From assembly GCA_017937655.1 (NCBI GenBank), contig JAGBDE010000040.1:1-64000 (forward strand): a stretch of DNA of 64,000 bases, read 5' to 3'. Made by a program: the position numbers and the translations under genes. The notes under the pieces were generated by a model. It was not told the DNA's origin. It ran no database searches and was given only the letters and a program-made list of their open reading frames with translations. Shown one piece after another: positions 52,104-61,774 of this stretch; position 1 is the stretch's first letter; each line of letters begins with the position of its first letter. The stretch is from Clostridia bacterium (GTDB lineage: Bacteria > Bacillota > Clostridia > Christensenellales > Aristaeellaceae).

Positions 52104-52358
52104 CTACTTTTCTTTTTTAGTAAAAAAGAAAAGTAGCAAAAGAAAAACCAGCTTCTACCCAGGTTGATGGGTGGGAAGCTGGTTTTCCTTTTTTGTTGCT
52201 TTTGTTGGCTTGTTTCATGGGGCGGGACATCATTGGGAAGCCACGCCCCGGCAATGGTCCAGTCAATAGTGGTTTTTCTTTGGTTCTTTCTTTTTGACTC
52301 AAAAAGAAAGAACAGCGGTTTTCTTTTGCTTCTTTTCTTTTTGACACAAAAAGAAAAG
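52104..52358. repeat. Multi-hairpin intergenic repeat, copy 5 (full length)
   Basis: In order: stem ACTTTTCTTTTTTAG with its complement; AAAACCAGCTTCTACCC with its partner GGGTGGGAAGCTGGTTTT (about 52144-52186); a core with TTGTTGCTTTTGTTGGCTTG and CATCATTGGGAAGCC; and two T-rich stems (about 52270-52315 and 52320-52358). It has the same orientation as copy 6 and is the reverse of copy 3. Confidence 0.85.
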
Positions 52359-52386
52359 AAGACCCCGCTTTCTTCAAGGGGGTCTT
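52359..52386 (-). terminator. Terminator of the aconitase gene
   Basis: AAGACCCC (52359-52366) pairs with GGGGTCTT (52379-52386). On the minus strand the repeat's CTTTTCTTTTTG arm supplies the T-tract. Confidence 0.7.
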
Positions 52387-52400
52387 CCATTTCAAAAAAC

Positions 52401-54329
52401 TTACTTCTTTCCGGCGATCATGTTGATCAGGCCGCCGGCCAGCAGCATCTGCCGCTGACGGTCGGTGACCTTCAGCTTCATCATGGCGGTGAAGCCCTTG
52501 GTCTTGTTCTTAACGGGGATCTCTTCCGCGCCGGAGGCTACCAGCTGGCGGATGCCGCTCAGCTCCAGCTCGTCGCTGAGGTCGAAGCGGTCGTAGTCGG
52601 CTTCATTGGCAAACTCCAGGGGCAGGATGCCGTTGTTGATCAGGTTGGCGCGGTGGATGCGGGCAAAGCTCTTGGCCAGAACGCCGCGGATTTTCAGGTA
52701 CAGGGGCACCAGGGCGGCGTGCTCGCGGCTGGAACCCTGGCCGTAGTTCTGACCGGCGATGAGGAATCCGCCGCCGTTTTCCTTGGCCCGGGCGGGGAAG
52801 TCCGCATCCACGGGGGTGAGGCAGTACTCGCTCAGCTTGGGGATGTTGCTGCGGAAGGGCAGCAGGTTGCTGCCGCTGGGCATGATGTGGTCGGTGGTGA
52901 TGTTGTCCTCCATCTTGAGCAGGGCCTTGCCGGTCAGGTCGTCCGCCAGAACATCGGCCTGGGGGAAGGGCTTGATGTTGGGGCCGCGAACCACTTCAAC
53001 GTCGGCAGCATCGGCCTCGGCGGCGGGGGGCAGGATCATGTTGTCGTTGCAGACAAAGGTCTCCGGCATGTCCACGTTCAGGTCGCAGTCCACGTCACGG
53101 GGATCGGCCAGGTAGCCGGAAAGGGCGGTGGCAGCGGCGGTCTCGCAGCTGACCAGGTAAATGCCGGCGGACTTGGTGCCGCTGCGGCCGAAGAAATTGC
53201 GGTTGTTGGTGCGGACGCTGACGCCGTTGGTCTGGGGGCTCTGGCCCATGCCGATGCAGAAGCCGCAGGCGGTCTCACAGATACGTGCGCCGGCCTGGAT
53301 CATGTCCGCCAGAGCGCCGTTCTGGCTGAGCATGGTCAGCACCTGGCGGCTGCCGGGGGCGATGACCAGAGATACCTCGGGGTTGATGGTCTTGCCGCGG
53401 AGCATGGCGGCCACCCGCATCATGTCCTGATAGCTGGAGTTGGTGCAGCTGCCGATGCACACCTGATCCACCTTGATCTGGCCGGCCTCCCGGACGGTCA
53501 TCACGTTGTCAGGCATGTGGGGCAGGGCCACCATGGGCTCCAGGGCGGACAGGTCGATCTCCACGGTCTCCTGGTACTCCGCGTCTGCGTCGGCGGTCAG
53601 GGGCTGATAGTCCTCCTCACGGTTCTGGGCCTTGAGGAAGGCGCGGGTCACTTCGTCGCTGGGGAACACGGAGGTGGTTGCGCCCAGCTCCGCGCCCATG
53701 TTGGTGATGGTAGCGCGCTCGGGGATGGACAGGGTGGCAACGCCGGGGCCGGTGTATTCCATTACCTTGCCCACGCCGCCCTTCACGCTGAGGCGGCGCA
53801 GCAGCTCCAGGATCACGTCCTTGGCGGCAACGCCACGGCTCAGCTTGCCGGTGAGGCGCACGTTGACCACGCTGGGGCAGTCCAGATAGTAGGCGCCGCC
53901 GCCCATGGCCACGGCCACATCCAGACCGCCTGCGCCGATGGCGATCATGCCCAGGGCGCCGCCGGTGGGGGTGTGGCTGTCAGAACCCAGCAAAGTCTTG
54001 CCGGGCTTGCCGATGCGCTCCAGCTGCACCTGATGGCAGATGCCGTTGCCGGGCTTGGACAGCCAGATGCCGTGCTTCTTGGCCACGGTGGTGATGTACT
54101 TGTGGTCGTCGGCGTTTTCAAAGCCGGTTTGCAGGGTGTTGTGGTCGATGTATGCCACGCTGCGCTCGGTGCGCACGCGGGAGATGCCCATGGCCTCAAA
54201 CTGCAGGTAGGCCATGGTGCCGGTAGAGTCCTGGGTCAGGGTCTGGTCGATGCGGATGGAAATTTCCTTGCCGGGGATCAGCTCGCCGGAAAGAAGGTGG
54301 GCCGCAAGGATTTTCTGCGTTACGTTCAT
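52401..54329 (-). CDS. Aconitate hydratase, single-chain short type
   Basis: A 642-residue aconitase that interconverts citrate and isocitrate through a 4Fe-4S cluster. Ligand cysteines are in CIGSCTNSSYQDM and ETACGFCIGMGQSP. Other motifs are LLGSDSHTPTGGALG, the swivel-domain DNITTDHIMPSGSNLLPFRS, and GQNYGQGSSREHAALVPLYL. The length and DNITTDHIMP place it nearer the short 640-residue bacterial type (as in Aquifex) than AcnA or AcnB. It stands alone, without citrate synthase or isocitrate dehydrogenase. ATG 54329 has GGAGGA just before it. Confidence 0.94.
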   Translation of the reverse strand: MNVTQKILAAHLLSGELIPGKEISIRIDQTLTQDSTGTMAYLQFEAMGISRVRTERSVAYIDHNTLQTGFENADDHKYITTVAKKHGIWLSKPGNGICHQVQLERIGKPGKTLLGSDSHTPTGGALGMIAIGAGGLDVAVAMGGGAYYLDCPSVVNVRLTGKLSRGVAAKDVILELLRRLSVKGGVGKVMEYTGPGVATLSIPERATITNMGAELGATTSVFPSDEVTRAFLKAQNREEDYQPLTADADAEYQETVEIDLSALEPMVALPHMPDNVMTVREAGQIKVDQVCIGSCTNSSYQDMMRVAAMLRGKTINPEVSLVIAPGSRQVLTMLSQNGALADMIQAGARICETACGFCIGMGQSPQTNGVSVRTNNRNFFGRSGTKSAGIYLVSCETAAATALSGYLADPRDVDCDLNVDMPETFVCNDNMILPPAAEADAADVEVVRGPNIKPFPQADVLADDLTGKALLKMEDNITTDHIMPSGSNLLPFRSNIPKLSEYCLTPVDADFPARAKENGGGFLIAGQNYGQGSSREHAALVPLYLKIRGVLAKSFARIHRANLINNGILPLEFANEADYDRFDLSDELELSGIRQLVASGAEEIPVKNKTKGFTAMMKLKVTDRQRQMLLAGGLINMIAGKK

Positions 54330-54388
54330 GTTTCGTCCTCCAAAAATGCGTTTCTTGCTTCCGCGCACAAATGCGATGTTACCAAAAC

Positions 54389-54417
54389 AGTATAGACAAA
54401 GCCTTTTTCCGTTTCAA
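54389..54417 (-). promoter_or_regulatory. Promoter of the aconitase gene
   Basis: On the minus strand, TTGAAA (plus 54412-54417, 5/6), a 17-bp spacer and TATACT (54389-54394). Confidence 0.75.
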
Positions 54418-54465
54418 CGAAAATCCACAAGAAGTGCAGCAAAAAACAGGATTTGTACACTCTTG

Positions 54466-54494
54466 TTGACACCCGGAGGCAAAGAAGGTATCAT
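54466..54494 (+). promoter_or_regulatory. Promoter of the GT2 glycosyltransferase gene
   Basis: A perfect TTGACA (54466-54471), a 17-bp spacer and TATCAT (54489-54494). Confidence 0.78.
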
Positions 54495-54525
54495 TCCTGT
54501 ATCAGCACAGTTTGGAGGGACGCCC

Positions 54526-55515
54526 ATGGAGCCCATGGTCAGCATCTGCACCACCACTTACCAGCATGCCCTGTATATTGAAAAGGCGCTGGATTCTTTC
54601 CTGATGCAAAAAACCACCTTCCCCTTTGAGATCCTCATCCACGACGACGTATCCACCGACGGCACCATCGAGATCCTCAAGCGGTACGCGGAGAAATATC
54701 CGGAGATTGTAAAACCCCTGTTTGAGGAGGAAAATCAGTACTCCAAGGGCGTGCCCATCAACGAGACCTTCAATTTTCCCCGGGCGAAGGGCAAGTACAT
54801 CGCCCTGTGCGAGGGGGACGACTGCTGGCTGGACGAGAACAAACTCCAGGCCCAGGTGGACTACATGGAAGCCCACCCGGACTGCACCTTCTGCTTTACC
54901 AACGGCACCATCACCGACGTTTCCGGCAACGCGCCGGATCGGCCCTTTGTGCCCTATTACGAGGAGGAGCGGCCCTGGTTTTCCGAGGAAGACCGCAGCT
55001 ACGAACTGGGCGAGATGACCCGGCTCAGCTTCGTGCCCACCGCCAGCTTCCTGTTCCCCCGGGCGGTGTGGGAAAAGCTCCAGGAGGAATATTCCCGCAA
55101 AATGTGCGAGCACGGCGATTTGAAAATGCGCCTGTACTTTACCTCCGAGGGGTATGGCCGATACATCCACATGAACAGCTGCCTTTACCGGCAGAACGTG
55201 GCGGGCAGCGCCTTCCAGGTGTGGCGCAAGGAAAGCGCGGAAAAGACCGCCCGCCGGGCCGCCACCGTATCGGAGATGCTCCATGACCTGGATGAGCGCA
55301 CCGGCGGCAAGTACATGCAGGAGATGCAGCCCCTGCTGGACCGCTACCTGTTTGTGGAGCTGTGGAACACCACCGCGAAAAAGCCCCTCCAGAATCCGGA
55401 ACTCCGCCGGGTCTTCCGGGCCCTGCCCCTGAAACAACGGCTCACCTGGCGCTTGAAGCGGGCTCTGCCCCGGCCCCTCATCGACGGGGTGAAGCGCATC
55501 CTCAAAAAGGGCTGA
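54526..55515 (+). CDS. Glycosyltransferase family 2 protein
   Basis: A 329-residue GT-A fold transferase. It has MVSICTTTYQHALYIEKALD at the start, EILIHDDVSTDGT for nucleotide-sugar binding and ALCEGDDCWLDENK with the DxD-like EGDD and the WxD-type signature typical of glycan side-chain transferases. No membrane segment; it acts at the inner face of the membrane or in the cytosol. Sugar and acceptor unknown. The C-terminal 80 residues are basic. It is followed after 21 bases by the PLP gene and probably shares its transcript. GGAGGG precedes ATG 54526. Confidence 0.9.
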   Translation: MEPMVSICTTTYQHALYIEKALDSFLMQKTTFPFEILIHDDVSTDGTIEILKRYAEKYPEIVKPLFEEENQYSKGVPINETFNFPRAKGKYIALCEGDDCWLDENKLQAQVDYMEAHPDCTFCFTNGTITDVSGNAPDRPFVPYYEEERPWFSEEDRSYELGEMTRLSFVPTASFLFPRAVWEKLQEEYSRKMCEHGDLKMRLYFTSEGYGRYIHMNSCLYRQNVAGSAFQVWRKESAEKTARRAATVSEMLHDLDERTGGKYMQEMQPLLDRYLFVELWNTTAKKPLQNPELRRVFRALPLKQRLTWRLKRALPRPLIDGVKRILKKG

Positions 55516-55536
55516 GCCCAGAAAGGACTGACCTGC

Positions 55537-56475
55537 ATGGATTTTTCCCCCACGCCCATTCAGTTCCTCTTTGAGGACGAGAATCGCAACCGTATCTACG
55601 TCAAGCGGGAGGATCTTTTGCCCTTTTCCTTTGGCGGCAACAAGGTGCGCATCGGCCTGGAAATGCTGGCCGACCTGAAACAATCCGGCTGCGACCACAT
55701 GATCGCCTACGGCAACGCCCGCTCCAACCTGTGCCGGGTGCTCAGCAACCTCTGTGCCCGGGAGAACATCCCCTGCACCATTCTTTCCCCCGCCGACGAC
55801 GACGGCACCACGGTGGACAGCTTCAACCAGCGGATGTGCCTTGCCTTTGGCGCGGAGGTGGTGCCCTGCCTGAAAACCGGCGTCCGGGACACGGTGGAAG
55901 CCGCCCTGCAGCGCAGCCGGGACATGGGCCGCAAGCCCTACTACATCTACGGCAATTCCCTGGGCGACGGCAATCTGGTCACCCCCGTCCGGGCATACCG
56001 GAAGGTGTGGCAGGAGCTGCTTTCCCAGCAGCAGGCCATGAACCTGCACTTTGACCATCTGTTCCTGGCATCCGGCACCGGCATGACTCAGGCGGGCCTG
56101 ATCTGCGGCCAGCTGCTGGACGGCGGCAACACCGCCATCCACGGCATCTCCATCGCCCGGAGCCAGGACAACGGCCGCGCCCACATCCTGCGCTACGTCC
56201 GCGCCTTTATGCAGGACGAGGTCCTTTCCCCCGCCATCGACTTTGTGGACGCCTACGCCCTCACCTACGGCCGCTACACCGACGCCATGCGCGCCACCGC
56301 CGCTTCTGCCCTGCGCCTCCACGGCCTGCCCCTGGACCTGACCTACACCGGCAAGGCCTACCACGGCATGCTACAGGAGCTCCGCGCACGGGTCATCGCT
56401 GGCCAGTCCATCCTCTTCCTCCACACCGGCGGCACCCCGCTGTTTTTTGACAAGCTGGGGGAGATTGTGGAGTGA
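55537..56475 (+). CDS. PLP-dependent D-cysteine desulfhydrase / ACC deaminase family protein
   Basis: A 312-residue fold-type II PLP enzyme. The PLP lysine is in PFSFGGNKVRIG, and other motifs are YGNARSNLCRVLSNLC (usually SNHCR in relatives), YGNSLGDGNLVTPV and LASGTGMTQAGLICG. Relatives remove ammonia from D-cysteine or aminocyclopropane carboxylate; which applies here cannot be told. SN-L in place of SN-H at a conserved spot may alter activity. It follows the GT2 gene by 21 bases. A multi-hairpin repeat ends the unit. Confidence 0.85.
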   Translation: MDFSPTPIQFLFEDENRNRIYVKREDLLPFSFGGNKVRIGLEMLADLKQSGCDHMIAYGNARSNLCRVLSNLCARENIPCTILSPADDDGTTVDSFNQRMCLAFGAEVVPCLKTGVRDTVEAALQRSRDMGRKPYYIYGNSLGDGNLVTPVRAYRKVWQELLSQQQAMNLHFDHLFLASGTGMTQAGLICGQLLDGGNTAIHGISIARSQDNGRAHILRYVRAFMQDEVLSPAIDFVDAYALTYGRYTDAMRATAASALRLHGLPLDLTYTGKAYHGMLQELRARVIAGQSILFLHTGGTPLFFDKLGEIVE

Positions 56476-56477
56476 GT

Positions 56478-56729
56478 GTACTTTTCTTTTTCTATGAAAA
56501 AGAAAAGATACCAAAAGAAAAAGTCCCTTCTTTTCTTTTCAGTGAAAAGAAAAGAAGCAAAAGAAAACCAGCTTCTACCCAGGTTTATGGGTGGAAAGCT
56601 GGTTTTCTTTTTTGTTGCTTTTGGTGGGTGGTTTCATGGGGTGGACACCATTGGGAGGCCACGCCCCATCAACCGTCCAGTAAATAGCGGTTTTCTTTTG
56701 GTTCTTTTCTTTTGACACAAAAGAAAAGA
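56478..56729. repeat. Multi-hairpin intergenic repeat, copy 6 (full length)
   Basis: In order: stem TACTTTTCTTTTTC with its complement; a second stem CTTCTTTTCTTTTCAG with its complement; AAAACCAGCTTCTACCC paired with GGGTGGAAAGCTGGTTTT (about 56563-56605); the core TTGTTGCTTTTGGTGGGTGG, CACCATTGGGAGGCC and TCCAGTAAATAGCG; and a last T-rich stem up to 56729. Closely similar to copy 5. Confidence 0.85.
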
Positions 56730-56730
56730 A

Positions 56731-56761
56731 CAACCGTCCCCGGGGGGACGGTTGTTTTTTT
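56731..56761. terminator. Terminator between the PLP gene and the opp operon
   Basis: CAACCGTCCC (56731-56740) pairs perfectly with GGGACGGTTG (56745-56754), followed by TTTTTTT. It can serve both converging transcripts. Confidence 0.85.
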
Positions 56762-56788
56762 ATGCTCAAAGCAATTTTCGGGGGAAAA

Positions 56789-58561
56789 TTACTTGATGTC
56801 AGCGTAGGTCCAGATCACGTCGCCGGTGGACAGCATGATCAGGTTCTCAACGTTGGGCTTGAGCATGTAGGGGTTGGTGTAGAAGTACATGGGAGCAACA
56901 GCGCCGGAGCTCATCAGCACCTGCTCGCACTGAGCGGACAGAGCGGACTTCTCAGCGGGATCGTTGCTGACCTTGATCTGGGAAGCCAGGGCGTCATAAG
57001 CCTCGGCCCAGGTCTGAGTGCCTTCCAGGCCCCAGTAAGCGCCAACACCAGCGTCAGCGGTGGTTTCGGTAGAACGGGTGTAGGTACCGAGGTCACGGCC
57101 CAGACGGGGGTAGTTGTTGCCGGAGCTGCTCAGGAAGATGTCGATGAAATTGATGGTGTGGTTGAAGTCGGCGATCCAGCCCATACGAGCGGACTCAGCG
57201 TCGCCTTCCTTCAGCTTCACCTGCAGGGTGGCCCAGGCTTCCTGGTTGATCACGCCGGTGATGCCGAACTGATTCCAGGTTTCCTGCACGTACTGCATGA
57301 TGGCAGCGTTAGCGCCGGAGTTGTTGAAAGCGAACTCGATGGTGGGGAAGTCGGTGAAGACGATGTCGCCGCCCTCGATGCTGCCGGTGTAGGGATAGCC
57401 CAGACCGATGAGGATGTTCAGAGCCTCAACGCAGTCAGCGGTGTAGTCGGGATTGACATCGGAGGGGGTAGCGGTACCGGTGTACCAGGTGCCGTAGCCT
57501 TCAGCAGCGCGGACATCCTCGTTCAGGCCATCGCTCAGGCCAGCGGGGAAGAAGCCGGTAGCGGGGGCCTGGCCGCCCATGGTCACGTAATCAACCAGAT
57601 CCTGACGGTTGATCATCAGACCCAGAGCATAACGAGCCTGGCTCATTTCCTGCACGGTCAGCTGCTTGGTGGAGGGGCTCAGATCCTTGTGCACGTTGAA
57701 CAGAACGTACCAGGTGCCGATGTAGGGGCCCATGACCAGTTCGCCGGGATAGGTGGCGTACAGACGCTCGTATTCCTGAGGATCGATAGCGTTGATGAAC
57801 TGGGCGGTGTCGTTCTCGTAAGCGGTCAGGATAGCCACGTTGTCTTCGCTCAGATAGCAGTTCACGCCATCCAGGACAACAGCATCAGCGTTCCAGTAGT
57901 AGGGGTTGCGCTCGAAAGCGATGACGTCGTCCACAGCGTACTTGGTCATACGGAAAGCGCCCATGCCGATGTAGGTCTCGGGGTTGGTGGCCCAGATGCC
58001 TTCAGCGTCAGCGATTTCGGTCTTGACGGGGTAGTAGGTGGGGAAGGCGCACAGCTCCAGGAAGAAGTCAGCAGGAGCGTTCAGGGTGACGGACAGGGTG
58101 CGGGCTTCGTCGTCCACAACGATGTTCAGGGGGCCTGCGCCCTTGTTGTAACCGTCAATGTACTCGAACATGTAGCCATAGTCAGCGCCCAGCTCAGCGG
58201 AAGCAGCGCGATCCCAGCTGGCCTTGATTTCGCTGGCCTTGAAATCGCTGCCGTCGGACCACTTCAGGCCTTCGCGCAGGGTGAAGGTGTAGGTGAGCTT
58301 ATCTTCGGAGATTTCGTAGCTCTCAGCCAGTTCGGGGCTCAGAGTAGCCACGCCATCAACCCACTGCCAACCCATCAGACCGGCGTGAGCCAGCTTCAGA
58401 ACGTTGGAGCCGCTGGAAGCGGAGTTCAGAGCGGGGTCGATAGACAGGGGGGTGCCGCCGCCGTAGAAGACGCTGGCAACCTTGGTGCCTTCAGCAGAAG
58501 CCATAGAGAAGCAGCCGAAGAGCATGGTGATCGCAAGAAGCAATGCGAATACCTTTTTCAT
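56789..58561 (-). CDS. oppA: Peptide ABC transporter substrate-binding protein
   Basis: A 590-residue SBP_bac_5 family protein that binds peptides outside the membrane. Residues 1-23 are a signal peptide. It may be a lipoprotein, because LFGC lies at the right place, though an SPase I site (ASAEG) follows closely. Family motifs include LTYTFTLREGLKWSDGSDF and, later, RMGWIADFNHTINFID. It is the last gene of the operon but has its own TTGACA promoter and a leader hairpin, which would raise its level over the pump subunits. Start ATG 58561 follows AAGGAGG. Confidence 0.92.
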   Translation of the reverse strand: MKKVFALLLAITMLFGCFSMASAEGTKVASVFYGGGTPLSIDPALNSASSGSNVLKLAHAGLMGWQWVDGVATLSPELAESYEISEDKLTYTFTLREGLKWSDGSDFKASEIKASWDRAASAELGADYGYMFEYIDGYNKGAGPLNIVVDDEARTLSVTLNAPADFFLELCAFPTYYPVKTEIADAEGIWATNPETYIGMGAFRMTKYAVDDVIAFERNPYYWNADAVVLDGVNCYLSEDNVAILTAYENDTAQFINAIDPQEYERLYATYPGELVMGPYIGTWYVLFNVHKDLSPSTKQLTVQEMSQARYALGLMINRQDLVDYVTMGGQAPATGFFPAGLSDGLNEDVRAAEGYGTWYTGTATPSDVNPDYTADCVEALNILIGLGYPYTGSIEGGDIVFTDFPTIEFAFNNSGANAAIMQYVQETWNQFGITGVINQEAWATLQVKLKEGDAESARMGWIADFNHTINFIDIFLSSSGNNYPRLGRDLGTYTRSTETTADAGVGAYWGLEGTQTWAEAYDALASQIKVSNDPAEKSALSAQCEQVLMSSGAVAPMYFYTNPYMLKPNVENLIMLSTGDVIWTYADIK

Positions 58562-58609
58562 GGTTCATCCTCCTTAAGTAATCTTTGCCGGTTCATCCGG
58601 CGTATTCAT

Positions 58610-58638
58610 ATACTAACGTAAAATAACCTCTGTGTCAA
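58610..58638 (-). promoter_or_regulatory. Internal promoter of the oppA-like gene
   Basis: On the minus strand, a perfect TTGACA (plus 58633-58638), a 17-bp spacer and TAGTAT (58610-58615). A small stem GCCGG-ttcat-CCGGC lies in the leader at 58588-58602. Confidence 0.75.
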
Positions 58639-58696
58639 AAAGAATTTCTTGCCACGGACTGTCTATTTTACGAGTATAACGGGGAAGGGAGCCGGA

Positions 58697-59669
58697 TTAC
58701 AGATTGTGGCAGGCCACAAAATGTCCGGGGGAGACTTCCTTGAACTCCGGCTTGCAGCAGGCGCATTCCTCGGTGGCCCGGGTGCAGCGGGTGCGGAAGG
58801 GGCAGCCGCTGGGAACCTTCAGGGGGCTGGGAACGTCGCCGCTGAGCACGATGCGCTTGGAGGCGCGGGCCTTCTGGGGGTCCGGGATCGGCACGGCGGA
58901 GAGCAGGGAAATGGTGTAGGGATGCAGAGGATTGTGGTGCAGTTCGTTGGCGTCGGCCAGCTCCACCATGTTGCCCAGGTACATGACGGCAATGCGGTTG
59001 GAGATGTGCTTGACCACGCTCAGGTCATGGGCGATGAACAGATAGGTCAGGCCCAGCTTTTCCTGCAGCTCTTCCAGCATGTTGATGACCTGCGCCTGGA
59101 TGGACACGTCCAGAGCGGACACGGGCTCGTCGCAGACGATGAACTCAGGGTTGGAGGCCAAAGCACGGGCGATGCCCACGCGCTGACGCTGTCCGCCGGA
59201 GAACTCATGAGGATAGCGGGTGGCCTGCTCGCTGGAAAGGCCCACGATGGAGAGCAGCTCCAGGATGCGGTCGTTGCGTTCTTTCTTGGTGGCGCACAGC
59301 TTGTGCACGTCGATGGGCTCCGCCACGATGTCCGCCACGGTGAGGCGGGGGTTCAGGCTGGAGTAGGGATCCTGGAACACCATCTGGGCCCGCTTGTGGA
59401 GCATCTTGATGGATTCCTTGGACTCGATCTTCTCCCCGTCGAACCAGACTTCGCCGGCGGTGGGCTTGTACAGCTGCAGGATGCTGCGGCCGACGGTGGT
59501 CTTGCCGCATCCGCTTTCGCCAACCAGGCCCAAAGTTTCGCCCTTCTTGATGGAGAAGGAAACATTGTCCACAGCTTTCAGCATGGTGGAGTGGAAAAAT
59601 CCGGTGTTGACGGGGAAGTACTGCTTCAGGTTTTTGACCTCAAGCATGTATTCGCTTGCATTCTGTACT

Positions 59670-59677
<8 letters not shown>
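58697..59677 (-). CDS. oppF: Peptide ABC transporter ATPase (OppF type)
   Basis: A 326-residue ATPase: Walker [14 protein letters not shown]-loop [11 protein letters not shown], signature [15 protein letters not shown], Walker [16 protein letters not shown]-loop FIAHDLS. The C-terminal oligopeptide-transporter region has the Cys cluster [21 protein letters not shown] 59677 is used because GGAGG precedes it. It overlaps the end of the oppD-like gene by eight bases. The [10 protein letters not shown] form is typical of OppF/DppF. Confidence 0.92.
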
Positions 59678-60695
<1,018 letters not shown>

Positions 60696-60713
60696 AATGC
60701 GTTTCCTCCTTTA

Positions 60714-61760
60714 TCAGCTACGAAGCTTGGGGTCGAATGCGTCGCGCAGACCGTTGCCCAGGAGGTTGAAGGAAAGCACGATCAGGAAAATGGAGGCCGC
60801 AGGGAAGATGAGCAGATGGGGGTAGCTCTGCAGGCCGGAGCGGGCTTCGGAGGCCAGGGAGCCCAGGGAGGGCATGGGCACGGAAACGCCCAGACCCAGG
60901 AAGCTGAGGAAGCTCTCGGTGAAGATGGCGCTGGGAATCTGCAAAGCGGCGGTGATGATGATCACGCTCAGGCAGTTGGGGATCATGTGCTTGCGGATGA
61001 TGCGGGCGGGGGAAGCGCCGATGGAACGGGAAGCCAGAACGTATTCCTGTTCCTTGATGGACAGCACCTGGCCGCGGACCTGGCGGGCCATGCCCACCCA
61101 GTACAGCAGCCCAAACACGATGAAGATACTCACCATGCCGGCGCCCAGCTTGATAATGAACTGGCTCTTGCTGGTGGCCACCCAGTCCTTGATGGCAACG
61201 GACAGCAGGATCACGATCAGAACGTCAGGCAGCGCGTAGATGATGTCCACGATACGCATCATGATCAAGTCCACCTTGCCGCCAAAATAGCCGGAGATGG
61301 AACCGTAGATGATACCGATGATCACAACAATCAGCGCGGAGATGATGCCAACGGTCAGAGAGATTCGGGTACCGTAAATCACGCGGATGCAGTAGTCGCG
61401 GCCCAGGGAGTCTGTGCCCATGATGTGGGGGAACACGTCCGCACCCTTGTCAATCTTGGCCTGTTCCTTCTTGGAGTACTCGAAGGGAGCCAGGTTCTTG
61501 GCGGAAACGTCCTGCTTGGTGTAGCTGTAGGGGTAGATTTCCGGCACGACGATGGCAATCAGCGCAATCAGGATGATGATGGCAAGGCAGATCATGGCGA
61601 TCTTGTTCTTGCGCAGGCGGCGCATGGCGTCTCGCATGAAGGAGACGGACTCCCGCTGGGTTACCTGCTGGGCTTTTTCTTCCTCGCTGGCCAGGTTGAA
61701 CAGCTCGGGATCAATCTGGAAGCTGAGGGGGTTTTTCTTCAAAGGCTTATCGTTCTGCAT
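60714..61760 (-). CDS. oppC: Peptide ABC transporter permease (OppC type)
   Basis: A 348-residue permease. It has a long cytoplasmic N-terminus (about 65 residues), a first helix (IAMICLAIIILIALIAIVVP), an extracytoplasmic loop with HIMGTDSLGRDY (the standard OppC motif) and five further helices. The coupling loop reads EYVLASRSIGASPARIIRKH. It follows the oppB-like gene by 14 bases. Confidence 0.93.
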   Translation of the reverse strand: MQNDKPLKKNPLSFQIDPELFNLASEEEKAQQVTQRESVSFMRDAMRRLRKNKIAMICLAIIILIALIAIVVPEIYPYSYTKQDVSAKNLAPFEYSKKEQAKIDKGADVFPHIMGTDSLGRDYCIRVIYGTRISLTVGIISALIVVIIGIIYGSISGYFGGKVDLIMMRIVDIIYALPDVLIVILLSVAIKDWVATSKSQFIIKLGAGMVSIFIVFGLLYWVGMARQVRGQVLSIKEQEYVLASRSIGASPARIIRKHMIPNCLSVIIITAALQIPSAIFTESFLSFLGLGVSVPMPSLGSLASEARSGLQSYPHLLIFPAASIFLIVLSFNLLGNGLRDAFDPKLRS

Positions 61761-61774
61761 ACTGGCACCTCACA

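Larger units (their letters stand above)
52093..52400. other. 308-base gap between the histidine phosphatase and aconitase
   Basis: Almost entirely filled by multi-hairpin repeat copy 5 and, next to aconitase, the stem at 52359-52386. Frames open across it on both strands encode low-complexity Lys/Phe-rich peptides and are not real genes. Confidence 0.75.
56476..56788. other. 313-base gap between the PLP gene and the OppA-like gene
   Basis: Filled by multi-hairpin repeat copy 6 (56478-56729) and the terminator at 56731-56761. No gene is supported; frames through it are repeat shadows. Confidence 0.75.

Noticed and set aside
52164..54395. Plus-strand open frame of 743 codons
   Set aside because: Antisense to aconitase and extends into the multi-hairpin repeat; low-complexity Gly/Ala/His-rich translation.
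56472..56715. Small Lys/Phe-rich open frames in the repeats (also near 1644, 7607, 13497, 40644, 52064)
   Set aside because: They are translations of hairpin arms. Similar peptides arise from every repeat copy on both strands, and none has a conserved start signal.
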